NCBI GenBank assembly: GCA_038049695.1 | Contig: CP142456.1 | Span: 72,067,922-72,131,921 of the forward strand | Reading direction: 5' to 3' | DNA length: 64,000 nucleotides | Origin: Cinnamomum chago | Taxonomy: Eukaryota; Streptophyta; Magnoliopsida; Laurales; Lauraceae | In this document: one piece after another, positions 1-10,112 of the stretch | Numbering within the stretch: the stretch's first letter is position 1 | How the letters are laid out: the number at the start of each line of letters is the position of its first letter | Notes under the pieces: model-generated | The model's input: the letters and a program-made list of their open reading frames with translations, nothing else | Database searches by the model: none | Told to the model about the DNA's origin: nothing | Translations under genes and position numbers: made by a program

Positions 1-514
1 GTCAAGAAGAAACTCTGCATCAAGAAGATGGTTCTTCATCAGCAGTTCTTTAGATAAGTGTCTCTCAATTCATAGTTATTAAAATATGAATGAGAGTGAG
101 AGATTGTAGAAAGGAATTTCTGTAAAGGGTTCTTCTCTAATCATTGTAAAACATCAAGTGGGTACTTGATATTGGGATTTGGTGATCCCGTCTGTTGGTG
201 CAGACGAATTGTAAAGGGAGTTATTGCTTCCTAGATAGTGGGTGCTATCTGAATCAGGGGTGGGTGCTCCTTGAAGTTGAAGCTTCAGAATTAATCAGTG
301 CAATACATTCTGAGACTAGCCTTGGATTGGTGTCCGGGTAGTCGTTGCACCGTGGACGTAGCCTTTGGGTGAACCACGTTAAAATCTTGTGTTCCTGTGG
401 TTGCTTGCTTACTGTTTTATTGCTGTGATTATTTGGACTTACTTGTATTGGGATTATAAGTATTGAGACATCACTGATTCACCCCCCCCTCTCAGTGATC
501 GTGTGATTCTAACA
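1..514 (+). mobile_element. Ty1/copia LTR, 3' part (runs off the left edge)
   Basis: The segment ends in a pyrimidine/C tract (481-495) followed by TAACA at 510-514, a typical copia LTR terminus. It carries the U5-like motif CGTGGACGTAGC ... GAACCACG (about 352-379) that also occurs in the other copia LTRs of this window. To its right, Tekay-like gag-protease sequence starts abruptly, so this LTR interrupts that older element. Its 5' end and one target duplication lie outside the window, so solo LTR versus full element cannot be decided. The superfamily is clear; the lineage (SIRE-like from the C-rich end) is a guess. Confidence 0.7.
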
Positions 515-2278
515 GCCTTCACACCCACTACGCATCAATCGTTCAGCCTTGAGTGCTGAAACAAGCCTGATGTTATACTTCTTCTTGACTCTCTCAAAGA
601 GTACACTGGCATTGGCTTCATCAACCCTAAAGGTGATGATTTTGCGGAAACAGTCTAAACAAGCCTTGTACCTCGCAAGCCAATCCATGCCAAAGATCGC
701 ATCAAAATCATTTATTGCTAGCACAAGCAAATCAGCTGGCATGGATACCTCTCCAATTCTAACAGTGCACTGAGGAATATACAATTCACATACTACTTTT
801 CTCCCTAAAGGAGTAGACACTGTAAAATCATATTCCAACTGCATGATCCGGTTTTGCATATCACAAGCAAATGCAGGCGCGACAAAGGAATGCGTAGAAC
901 CGGGATCAAACAATGCAATAGCAGGTCTATTGTCTACAAAGATTGTACCTTCAACTACATTGGCTGCAATATCAGCCTGTTCCCTCTTGACGGCATAAGC
1001 CATCCCAGCCATCTGTGGTCTGTCGGGCTGCTGCTGCTGTCTGGGCTGCTGTCTCTGCCATGGACGCTGCTGACCCTGACGTTGAGGCTGTGGCTGCTGT
1101 GGCCTAGGAGGAGGAGTTGGAAATGCTAATCTCTGCTGAGGAACAGGAAGTGCTGCTTGTCCTTGACCAGGGTACTGATATGGTGCTCTGTCATCTCTCC
1201 TAGCTCTCGGACAAAATGCCATTCTATGTTCCAAAGAACCACAGACTAAACAAGCTCCGGTAGTTCTCCAGCACAACTCAGTCCTGTGAAATTTACCACA
1301 AGTAGCACAGACTGGTCGGTTCTCTCTCCTCTCATTCCTATCAGCTCTAGGAATGAATCTCTGTTTCTGCCTCTTGTGTCTGGACTGTCCTCCTTTCTTG
1401 AACCATGAATCACCACTTCTCTTGGTGTTCAAGGCCTCTGCTTCCTTTTCTGCCTCTTTCTCTCTTTGAATTTCCTCTGCTGTATAGGCCCTATCAACGG
1501 CATCGTCAAACGTTGTAGGCTTCTGTCCAGCCAATACGACAGTCTTATACTCCGGATTTAGGCCTAGGAGGAACCTCTTAACCTTCTTAGCTTCAGTATC
1601 TATCAACTCGATAGCATACTTGGAAAGCTGCAGAAAGATATGAACATACACAGCCACGGTCATGTGACCTTCCTTCAAGTTCAAGAACTTCGATTCCTTC
1701 TGCTTTGCACATGCTCTGGGACGAATTTCCTTTGGAACTGATGCCTGAAAATCTCCCAAACCCTCAGCGGGCATTGCCTTGAAGGCATCTCTGACACTCT
1801 TCCACCACACTTTTGCTGCCCCTCTGAACATGGTGGAAATGAGTAATACTCTCTGCTTGTGAGTGCAGACAACTGTTTCAAACACATCTTCAATGTGTTC
1901 GAGCCACTCATCTGCTTTCATTACATCCTCATCTCCATGGAACTCGGTAGCTCCTCTTTTACGGAACCGTTCAAAGATAACATGAGGGTCCTTGTCCTTA
2001 TGGTGTAATACCACTTGCGTCTCAACATGATGCGGTTGTTGGACTGGTATTACTGGTGGAGCCTGTAGTTGAGCCTGCAATTGGCTCTGTACTTGTAACA
2101 TAGCAGCCATTTGGGCTTGCATACCCAACCGAGCTTCATGGCTCTTTGCAATCTGCTCATTACTTCTGGCTAACTGTTCCAGAATGGCAGTAAAGCGCGC
2201 ATCAGTGTCAGACCTAGGAGGGGGAGGTGGAATAATCGCTACGAAATCATCCCCTCCAGATCCCGAGCCAGATGCCAT
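515..2278 (-). pseudogene. Gag-protease of the Tekay/Del-like element, 3'-truncated
   Basis: The start is placed at the ATG at 2276-2278 (MASGSGSGG), as usual for this clade, although the frame is open to 2323. The first third is a retrotransposon gag domain with EFHGDEDVMKADEWLEHIE, the conserved WW of AKVWWKSV, and FLNLKEGHMTVAVY. Two zinc knuckles follow (CATCGKFHRTELC and CLVCGSLEHRMAFC), then a Q/P-rich linker and an aspartic protease with LFDPGSTHSF and FGMDWL. The catalytic triplet reads D-P-G rather than D-S/T-G; from memory, this variant occurs in the Del/Tekay group. The frame breaks at KAERLMRSGCEG, where reverse transcriptase should follow, because a copia LTR lies at 514/515. Confidence 0.85.
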
Positions 2279-2465
2279 ACTGTAAACAATACGGAAGGTA
2301 AGAATACATCTAGACACTTCCATCTCAGTTATATCACATATACATCACATATAGTGGAAGCAGTAAACACAAATCCATAATTGAATTTGTTCGAAACAGA
2401 CCCTCCTCACTTCGTGCCTAGTCTTGCTAAGTCTTTTACGTTTTTTTAACTTAGTATTTTAACTA

Positions 2466-2478
2466 GGCTCTGATACCA
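2466..2478 (-). promoter_or_regulatory. Primer binding site (tRNA-iMet), Tekay-like element
   Basis: The minus strand reads TGGTATCAGAGCC, complementary to the 3' end of initiator tRNA-Met. An 11-nt spacer separates it from the LTR end at 2490. It fixes the element's orientation. Confidence 0.85.
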
Positions 2479-2489
2479 TACAATAAGTA

Positions 2490-2545
2490 TGTCACGACCC
2501 AGGCCCGAAATCAGAGGGATAGGATCAGCTATGGTATGAGAAGCT
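2490..2545 (-). repeat. 5' LTR fragment of the Tekay-like element
   Basis: The plus strand starts TGTCACGACCC, the reverse complement of the usual ...GGGTCGTGACA LTR end, and resembles the start of the solo LTR at 58893. LTRs of this group run to kilobases, but here the sequence passes within about 55 bp into G-rich LINE-like DNA. The right limit is approximate. Confidence 0.6.
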
Positions 2546-2552
2546 CCTGCAT

Positions 2553-3054
2553 TTAGGGGTATAGAAGAGACTGCTTGGGGGGGGGGGGTGGATTAACTGA
2601 GGAATTTTGGATAGGTTGATCAACAGTTGAGGGGAAATTCTTTAAGTCGGGGGGGGGGGGGGTGTTTAAGGAGACTTGGGGCAGAGGAATGAGGGGGAGG
2701 GACTTTTTTCCTAGGCCGTTATGTCCTACTGTTGGACTGGCACAAACCTTCACTGTGACCAGCACCAAGACAGAGGGAGCAGAGGACATTTTCATACACA
2801 ACTTCCACTTCTATTTTGGAGTTACCAGCTAGGTCAACCACAATGGAAGATGGCTTTGGTTTTTGGAGATCAAGGTTTATGCAAATCCTGGCATAGGACA
2901 GAAATCTTTGGGAGGCAGTTATCTCGTCAATTAGTATGGGATTACCAATTGAGTTGGCTATCGAGAAAGGTATATGTTGACTCCAACAGTGAAAAGGGAG
3001 ATCTTTTAGCCTGATCCAGGTTGGGGACAGAGTTGGCCAGGTTAAGGATTCCAT
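2553..3054 (-). pseudogene. LINE (L1) ORF1 remnant, DUF4283 plus zinc knuckle
   Basis: The minus-strand reading 3054-2719 gives a DUF4283-like stretch (WIRLKDLPFHCW, then SIGNPILIDEITA, FLSYARICINLD and VEVVYENVLC) followed by a CCHC knuckle (CSLCLGAGHSEGLC). This is the order found in ORF1 of plant L1 LINEs. A proline-rich tail continues in another frame to 2553. Two poly-G runs (2579-2588 and 2650-2662) encode the prolines. No endonuclease or RT follows, so it is a scrap. Confidence 0.65.
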
Positions 3055-3115
3055 GCCTAAAGACCAAGGAAGGAGATGGACATTTCTATGACTAAGGGGG
3101 AGAGGGGAAGAAGAG

Positions 3116-3599
3116 AGACGGTCAATTTGGGAAAACCATTAACCGAACCATAACCGCGGTTTTCTGCCTTTTAAAACCGTAATCGTAATCGTATCCACAA
3201 AAACCGTGGAAAACTGTAACCGCGGTTAACCGTATTAAACGGTTCGGTTATGGTTAATAACCGTGGAATGCCTTCCTTACATAAGGGGATAAATGTGAAT
3301 GATTGAAGGTAAAATAACACATAAGGAACAATTGAATAAGGTAAGAAATATTTCATTCAGCTCCTTTTTATTTTATTTTATTTGTAAACAGTACGGTTAA
3401 CCGCATACGGTTAACCAAACCGTATTATACGATTCGGTTCAGTTAATAACTGTGAATTATTACGGAAAACCGTAACCGAACCGAATGGTGCGGTTTTTGG
3501 ATTTCATTAACCGTAACCGTAACCGAACCGTGAAATACGGTTATTAACCGCGGTTCGATTCAGTTAGACGGTTTTTTGGTTTTTTTTTTACACCCCTAG
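3116..3599. mobile_element. hAT-like MITE, left end unclear
   Basis: The stretch is built of many short runs of TAACCG, AACCGT and CGGTTA in both orientations. It ends with TTTACACCCCTAG (3588-3599), the CACCCCTA-type terminus typical of plant hAT MITEs. A related element with clean ends is at 23091-23784. The left terminus is missing or mutated; ACTAAGGGGG at 3092 is a weak candidate. No target duplication could be matched. Confidence 0.5.
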
Positions 3600-5098
3600 T
3601 AATAAATGTGCTCTTTTATGAAATAAATTAGTATTTACTTCTTTTAAATTACTGTTTCACAAGTGATTGGTGTGGGTTCTCTCTAATTTCAAAGCTAACT
3701 TTGGTATAGATGGTAATTGAATATATTGGAATTCATGCCATAAGTAGTCAATAATGTTTTTTTAAAAGGTGATTAAAAAATGAAGATCCAAGGTGAGTAT
3801 TAAAAAATGACCATAAAATAGCCACCCTTTTAATGAAAAGTAAATCAAGGGAAGATGGAAAAGGAATACTCAGCCATCACTTTAGTGATTCAACTCTTAG
3901 GAGAGTCAATGTCCCATCTACAGGAAAATGTTCTACAACGAGTGGACTGCATGTGCAGTCTAGCTCTATGCATCCCACTTGGACGCACCTTTGATAGTGC
4001 AACTCATTCGATAATCTTTTTATCACATGATCTATGCTTTAGTCATAATTTTATACTCACAGAACCTTCACTCACTATCGGTTTGACTTGGAAAAATCTA
4101 TAGTTAAGACATTAAACTTTTAAGGGCCATTGAATCAAGGACTTGGATAATCTGGTTGTCCCTTCTCCCCTCTGTTTTCTTTTCTTTTGGCTTTCTTGTT
4201 TTTCTCCTCTTCCTCCTTCAAAACAATTTTGCAACTTGGGAGAGAGAGAGAGAGAGAGAGAGAGACTTTTCCATATGCCTTCCTTTCATCAAAAGAAATG
4301 CATCTGAGTGGCCCCCATGAGTTGGCTGCATTAGAGCAATATGTCATCTGCTCCTAGAGAGAATTCTTCTCATCTATATTGCCATCTTGTATCCTTCACC
4401 TCTCATCTTATATCATTTGCACTTCACCTCCTTAAGAATCCTTCAATAGAGCTCCTTTGACTGTGGATTTCCCTGTATGATCTAATGCAAAACAAACAGG
4501 CTGCATCTTTAAAGAAAATTTTAAAGATCATCCGTTGATGGTTGATTGTAGTGTCCAATTAGCATGGGGTTGGCTATATCCAAAGAAACTATTTGATTAT
4601 GCAGAAAATGGTTGGAATTGTCACTTGGGATTGGTATGTCATCTTCTTCGTTAGTGGGTCGGTAGGTTTCTTTCTTATCTAGGGAAGATTGATGTCATTG
4701 AATTTGTTGTTTTGGGATTATTACAATGTTCATTTATGGATGTGATGGCTCTGTGGCCCTGCAGCAGTTTGATGGCAAGGTATGGAATGTGCCTGCTTTG
4801 GTTGCTTGGTTCTTTTGAATGATGGTGTTCTGTTCCATGATTGTAATTTGTTGGCCATCGCTGGGTCTCTGTGCTTTGGATGGTATTCTGTTCCATGATT
4901 GTAATACATAGGAAATCTTTGGATTGTTCCTTTTACATGGATGGCTATGGTTAGGAATTTCAATGGACCTCAGATTACCTAATTAGCCCGATCGGGTTAA
5001 CCCGAGTTTCAACCCAAAAAATTGGGATGTGGATCCTTCTTTAGGGGCTGGTCTGTATCTTGAATCTTGATTCCTGCGTATCGAGTGATATGCATGAA
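3600..5098. other. Intergenic DNA; partly a diverged duplicate of 12080-12540
   Basis: No convincing coding region. About 3650-4560 resembles 12080-12540: both have AAAAATGAAGATNCAAGG, then TATTAAA(A)AATGACCAT, and further on a CTTATATCA ... CTTCACCT stretch. A (GA)n microsatellite lies at 4240-4265. At 4820-4905 a 25-bp motif (GTTCTGTTCCATGATTGTAAT) occurs twice 58 bp apart. Confidence 0.5.
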
Positions 5099-5103
5099 AA
5101 GAT

Positions 5104-5743
5104 TGTTAAGTACTATTGACCACCACAAACTCCACATTGGTATGATATTGTCAACTTTGGGCCTAAGCCCTCATGGATTTGCTTTTGGACTCTACCCAAA
5201 AGGCCTCATATCAATGGAGTACTTAGTCCTACTTATATGCCCATGATCTTTCTCATTTCTAGCCGATGTGGGACTTTGGTTGCACATCCCCAACAATCCT
5301 CCTCTCAAACAAAGGACCATATCTCTTTGGATATTTTTACTGGGCCTCCCCTCAAACGATCATCCATCCGTCCGCTCCATCGAGGAGAGCCAACTCGAGA
5401 GCCTTACCACGGATCCACCAATTGTGAGTATCGCGCTTTCCCTGCGCATCACCGGGGCCCACCATTTTTGTTGGGCAAGACGAGGATTCTCCTGGCTAAG
5501 TCTGGGCCTGGGCTCTGATACCACTTGTTAAGTACTATTGACCACCACAAACTCCACATTGGTATGATATTGTCCACTTTGGGCCTAAGCCCTCATGGAT
5601 TTGCTCTTGGACTCTACCCAAAAGGCCTCATACCAATTGAGTACTTAGTCCTACTTATATGCCCATGATCTTTCCCATTTCTAGCCGATGTGGGACTTTG
5701 GTTGCACATCCCCAACAATCCTCCTCTCAAACAAAGGACCATA
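5104..5743 (-). mobile_element. TRIM (terminal-repeat retrotransposon in miniature)
   Basis: Two direct repeats of 192 bp (5104-5295 and 5526-5717), each TGTTAAG...CCCCAACA, flank a 230-bp interior with no coding capacity. The interior has a tRNA-iMet primer site (5511-5523 on the minus strand) and a purine tract GAGAGGAGGAT on the minus strand next to 5296. These are the marks of a TRIM, a non-autonomous LTR element using enzymes supplied in trans. A second partial interior (5718-5746) repeats 5296-5324 and then stops at the tRNA copy, so the array is LTR-interior-LTR-partial interior. The LTRs differ at about five or six positions. Confidence 0.85.
5511..5523 (-). promoter_or_regulatory. 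TRIM primer binding site (tRNA-iMet)
   Basis: The minus strand reads TGGTATCAGAGCC, separated by two bases (AG) from the LTR end at 5526. Confidence 0.85.
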
Positions 5744-5793
5744 TCTGTTTCCTAAGCAGAAGGTCGGAGGTTCGCCCCCTACCTGGCGCGCCA
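5744..5793 (+). other. Reverse-transcribed 3' part of mature tRNA-Arg(CCU) with CCA
   Basis: The 50 nt fold as tRNA positions 27-76. The anticodon stem TCTGT/GCAGA encloses the loop TTCCTAA with anticodon CCT (5751-5753). Then follow the variable loop AGGTC, a T arm GGAGG-TTCGCCC-CCTAC, the acceptor strand CTGGCGC, discriminator G and CCA (5791-5793). Plant tRNA genes do not encode CCA, so this derives from mature tRNA. It joins the copia LTR through CT, the same 2-nt spacer as at that element's real primer site. Position 58 is C rather than the expected A. The copy begins at about nt 27, next to position 26. It is not a tRNA gene: the 5' half is absent. Confidence 0.75.
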
Positions 5794-5795
5794 CT

Positions 5796-6117
5796 TGTTG
5801 TGCGCGTGTATGCGGAAACGTGAAACAGCGATCGAGCAATCAATCAACCACACAAGAACAAGCAATCACACACAAAGAAATTTACGTGGTTCGGCAATCT
5901 TGCCTACGTCCACAGGAAAGAAACTCGACTCTTCTTTGGGTTCACTCTCTGTATAATATGCAGTACAGTATCTCATGGGTTACACATTACATGAATATAT
6001 AATGCTCTCTTTCTTATCCCCCAAGAAACTCTATCTTAGTAAATAAGAAAGTCCTGGTACAATTACCAAAATACCCATGACCCTAAACCCAATTGGTCTG
6101 GACCCACTAGGCCAACA
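5796..6117 (-). repeat. 3' LTR of copia A
   Basis: The 322-bp LTR has the plus-strand ends TGTTGTGCGCG and GGCCAACA and matches 11140-11461 with about 14 differences, mostly transitions. On its outer side lie CT and the tRNA-Arg copy instead of a target duplication. Confidence 0.9.
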
Positions 6118-6135
6118 ATCTCTCCCTCCAGACCA
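6118..6135 (-). promoter_or_regulatory. Polypurine tract of copia A
   Basis: The minus strand reads GTCTGGAGGGAGAGAT directly before the LTR start TGTTGGCC. It is the expected primer site for plus-strand DNA synthesis. Confidence 0.75.
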
Positions 6136-6186
6136 TGGGGAAGACGCCTCTGAACCCCCTTACTAGGAGTCCAGTCCTGCCCACAG

Positions 6187-7005
6187 CTATAGCTTTCCCT
6201 TAGACACGACCTTAGTCATCATGTCTGAGGGATTCTTGTCAGTATGAATCTTCTCCAGCTTAATGAGATTCTTTTCGATGACCTCACGAATCCAATGATA
6301 TCTCACATCAACATGCTTCGTGCGGGCATGGTATGTAGCATTCTTGCTAAGATTCATAGCACTCTGACTATCACAGTAGACCACATACTCTCCTTGCTTC
6401 AAATCCAGTTCTCGAAAAAATTTCTTCAACCAAATCATCTCCTTCCCTGCTTCATTAGCAGCTATGTATTCTGCTTCGGTTGTAGACAATGTCGTACACT
6501 TCTGCAACTTAGATTGCCAGGAAATAGCTCCCCCTGCAAAAGTAAATAAGTATCCAGAAGTAGACAACCGACGATCAAGATCGCCTGCAAAATCAGCATC
6601 TGTAAAGCCTTCAAGTATTGGTTTTGAGCCTCCGAAGCACAAGCTAAAATCTGATGTACCTCTCAGGTATCTGAAGATCCACTTCACTGCTTCCCAATGC
6701 TCTTTCCCAGGGTTAGAAAGAAATCTACTCACTAAACCCACTGCATGAGCAATGTCTGGCCGTGTACACACCATGGCATACATAAGACTCCCAACTGCTG
6801 AGGAGTATGGAATAGACATCATCCGTTCCTTTTCTTCATCTGTAGTAGGACATAGTCTCTTACTGAGTTTAAAGTGACTGGCTAAAGGCATGCTAACTGG
6901 CTTACCATCTTTCATGTTGAACTTTGCTAGCACCCGTTCAACATATTTCTCCTGTGACAACCACAGCTTCTTGGTATTCCTGTCACGACGTATTTGCATT
7001 CCCAA
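6187..7005 (-). pseudogene. copia A: RT C-terminus and RNase H
   Basis: This continues the reverse transcriptase (ILGMQIRRDRNTKKLWLSQ, VGSLMYAMVCTRPDIAHAV) into RNase H (FTDADFAGDLDRRLSTSG, ISWQSKLQKCTTLSTTEAEY, VVYCDSQSAMNL, ARTKHVDVRYHWIRE, DKNPSDMMTKVVSKGKL). It is separated from the RT piece upstream by one stop codon (TAA at 7006-7008, where copia B has CAG) and also ends early compared with copia B. Ancestrally it was the end of one gag-pol polyprotein. Confidence 0.85.
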
Positions 7006-7008
7006 AAT

Positions 7009-7662
7009 TTATCGTGCGGGTCCCAAGTCTTTCATGTCAAAAGTCTTTGACATATCCATTTCCAGCCTGTCAATCATTTTACTATCATGTCCAACTATCA
7101 ACATATCATCTACATATAAAAGAAGGATGATAAATTTGTCATTACCAAATTTACGAAGATAAACATAGTGATCTGCAGCTGTCCTCCGGTACCCATGACT
7201 CACCATAAATGAATCAAACTTCTTGTACCATTGTCTCGGTGCTTGTTTCAGCCCGTAGAGACTCTTCTTCAACTTGCAAACCATATGTTCTTTTCCTTCT
7301 ACCTCTAACCCCTCCGGCTGAGTCATGTAGATCTCTTCTTTCAGATCACCGTGAAGAAATGTAGTCTTCACATCTATCTGTTCAAGCACAAGGTCCATGC
7401 TGACGACTAGACCTAAGACAACTCTGATAGAAGTCATCTTAACAACTGGAGAGAAGATTTCATCGAAGTCAATACCCTTCGTCTGCACAAAGCCTTTGAC
7501 CACTAGTCGTGCTTTGTGCTTTATCAGTTTTCCACTGTCATCTCTCTTCAGTTTGAACACCCATTTGTTCTTCAAAACCTTCCTTCCTTTTGGAAGTTCC
7601 ACCAGCTCATAAGTATTGTTCTTTTTCAAAGAACTCATCTCATCCTGCATAGCTTCATCCAC
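7009..7662 (-). pseudogene. copia A: reverse transcriptase
   Basis: Ty1/copia RT with KNKWVFKLKRDDSGKLIKHK, KTTFLHGDLKEEIYMTQPEG, KKSLYGLKQAPRQWYKKFD and the catalytic YVDDMLIVG. It overlaps the integrase frame by a frameshift near 7650 and ends at the stop at 7006-7008. The catalytic motif is intact but the polyprotein is broken. Confidence 0.88.
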
Positions 7663-8546
7663 TCATCTTTATCTGCATGAGTTGTTGCTTCTGGGTAGCT
7701 CTCTAGCTCCCCCTCATCAGTAAGCAAAATATAATTTGCTGCAGGATATCTTGTTGATGGTTGACGCTCTCGAGTAGACCTCCTAACTTGAGGTTCTCTG
7801 ATTTCTAACTGAGGAGACTGCTCCCCCTGCTTAACACCCTGTTCATCTGGCAACCCCTGCGCCTCATCATGATCCGGATCGTTTTGTCCACCTTCTCCAC
7901 CTGTAGTCTGCACTGGAGAAGGTGTCGGTGTGAGATCAACCACTCCATCAACAACTTCTTTAGATTTTTCAGTATTCTCAATATCTCCAAAGAACTGGTC
8001 TTCATGAAACACCACATCCCTACTTCTGATAATTTTCCTCTTCTCTGGATCCCATAATCTGTAACCAAACTCTGCTCCACCATAGCCAAGGAAAATGCAA
8101 CATACTGCCTTATCATCCAGCTTTGAACGCTGCTCCTTTGGTACATGTGCAAAAGCCTTGCACCCAAACACCTTCAAATGAGAATATGAAACATCTTTAC
8201 TTGTCCATTTTCTCTCCGGAATGTCAATATCCAAAGGAACTGAGGGAGACCTGTTAATCAGGTAAACGACAGTCAGGACAGCTTCACCCCAAAATGGCTT
8301 GGGTAGCTGTGCCACTCTAATCATGCATCTCATCCTTTCAAGAATAGTGCGGTTCATTCTCTCTGCCACACCATTGTGCTGTGGAGTACCGGGAACTGTT
8401 CTTTCATGTCGAATACCATGCTTTGAGCAATAGCCTTTAAACTGATTAGATGTGTACTCTCCACCATTATTTGTGTGGAGACATTTCAAGAGCTTTCCTG
8501 TTTCTCTTTCAACCATGACATGAAACTGTTGAAATATCTGGAACAC
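7635..8546 (-). pseudogene. copia A: integrase core, C-terminal half
   Basis: The piece runs from FQIFQQFHVMVERETGKLL through GTPQHNGVAERMNRTILERM and HLKVFGCKAFAHVP to the acidic linker before RT. The conserved glutamate (VAERMNR) is present. The second catalytic aspartate is changed: HTNNGGEY here, RTDNGGEY in copia B. A TAG (CAG in copia B) separates it from the upstream frame at 8547, and a frameshift near 7650 from RT. Confidence 0.87.
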
Positions 8547-9947
8547 CTAATCCTTCGATTTCAACGTATAAATCCAGACTTTCCTAGATGCATCATCAAT
8601 AAATGTGACAAAAAACTTATTGCCACCCAATGACTCCACCTCCATGGGACCACAAACATCAGAATATATCAAATCCAACACATTAGATTTTGTCGTTGAT
8701 GTTTTAGAAAAAGATACCCTATGTTGTTTACCAAACAAGCAATAATCACAAGGGTCAAGGGATGTACCTTTGGAGTAATGAATATGATCTTTCTTTGCCA
8801 ATAACTGCAGTCCTTTCTCACTCATATGTCCCAGTCTCTTGTGCCACAGATTCGGAGAGGATCTGTCTTCAACAGCATTCAACACACCTTTGCATAGCTT
8901 CACATGTGTCTTGTACAGCGTATTACACGCCTTCCCTCTCGCAACAATAAGAGACCCTTTAGTGAGTTTCCACCTGCCATTTTCGAAGTAACTCTCATAA
9001 CCTGCACGGTCCAATGAAGTTCTGGAAATCAGATTCGACCGCAGATCAGGAATATGTCGCACATCTTTCAGCGTCATTGTGCAACCAATATCGATTTTAA
9101 AGCAGACATCACCGATCCCAACAATATCCGAATGACTTGTGTTGCCCATCTTCACAGTGCCAAAGTCCCCTGCTTTGTACGTTGTGAACATCTCCTTAGG
9201 AGTAGCATGGTAAGATGCCGCTGTGTCAACAACCCACTCAACCTGATCATCTGCAACACTCAAACACCCTTCATCTTCACTGGCCAGTAGCGCTACTTCA
9301 TTATCCAAAGTAGCTGTAGTGTTAGTGTCATTCTTCTGCTCATTGTTGGCTCCTTTCTTTTCCTTAAAGGCAAAGCAATTCTTCTTAATGTGACCCTCCT
9401 TACCACAGTGAAAGTATTTTCCAGACTTTTTCTTAGTCTGTGATTCACCTCTAGACTTGCCACGACCCCCCTTTGGTGCCCTACTCTTACTCCTCCCCCT
9501 TTTCTCGATAACAAATGCTTGTGCATTATCTGTCCCTGCTGTTTTTCTTCTTGTTTCTTCATTTAACAAGCTGCTAGTAACCTGACTCATTGATAACACA
9601 CCATCTGGAGTAAAATTGCTCACAGAAACAACTAATGTATCCCATGTATCTGGCAAAGAACTTAGAAGCAATAAAGCTTGCATCTCATCATCAAGGACCA
9701 TCTTCATTGTGGCTAATTCATTCACAACGCATTGTAATTCATTTATGTGCTCTTCAATTTTACCACCCTCCTTGAATTTCATATTCACCAGCTTTCTAAT
9801 GAGAAAAGTTTTATTCACTGCAGTTTTCTTCTCATATCTTTCTTCTAACTTCTTCCAAAGGGTTCTCGCATTGGTTTCATTAGACACGTGATGAAATATG
9901 TTGTTATCCACCCACTGTCTAATGTGACCAATGGTTTTTCTATGCAT
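8547..9947 (-). pseudogene. copia A: gag, protease and integrase N-terminus
   Basis: Gag core (NARTLWKKLEERYEKKTAVN, LPDTWDTLVVSVSNF, SSLLNEETRRK), CCHC knuckle CGKEGHIKKNC preceded by FH where the first cysteine pair is partly lost (YFHCGKEGH), then protease WVVDTAASYHATP. The integrase HHCC domain follows (LWHKRLGHMSEKGLQLL ... CDYCLFGKQ) and the first catalytic Asp (LIYSDVCGPM). An in-frame TGA (TGG in the ancestor) splits it from the gag N-terminus at 9954. Confidence 0.88.
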
Positions 9948-9953
9948 CTTTTT

Positions 9954-10112
9954 TCAATCTGGATCAGACATCTCTTTTGGTCGGGCACTATCCCCCTCAA
10001 TGGGATCATAGAGGTCTTTGCAATAGAGGATATCCTCCATCTTTGGTTTCCAAATTAACCAATTTGTATGGTTCAATTTGATCATGGTAGTGTTCATATT
10101 GTTGTTCTCCAT
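9954..10112 (-). pseudogene. copia A: gag N-terminus
   Basis: Start taken at the ATG at 10112 (MENNNMNTTMIKLNHTNW), matching copia B at 19871. It contains the copia gag signature LNHTNWLIWKPKMEDIL and ends at a TGA that replaces tryptophan. Confidence 0.85.

Larger units (their letters stand above)
515..2545 (-). mobile_element. Truncated Ty3/gypsy element, Tekay/Del-like chromovirus
   Basis: Read on the minus strand, the order is an LTR end (GGGTCGTGACA, rightmost base 2490), an 11-nt gap, a tRNA-iMet primer binding site (2466-2478), a leader, then gag-protease. Reverse transcriptase, integrase and the 3' LTR are missing because the copia LTR at 1-514 interrupts it. The 5' LTR can be followed only from 2490 to about 2545, where LINE-like sequence begins. 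The gag-protease frame is still fully open, so the element was probably young when it was cut. Confidence 0.8.

Noticed and set aside
4240-4265. (GA)n runs here and at 26090 and 43213 as GAGA regulatory elements
   Set aside because: Simple microsatellites with no neighbouring gene start.
5104-5717. Cassandra-type TRIM
   Set aside because: Cassandra LTRs carry a 5S rRNA promoter segment; none is visible here.
5744-5793. tRNA-Arg gene
   Set aside because: Only the 3' part is present and CCA is encoded, which is not so in nuclear plant tRNA genes.
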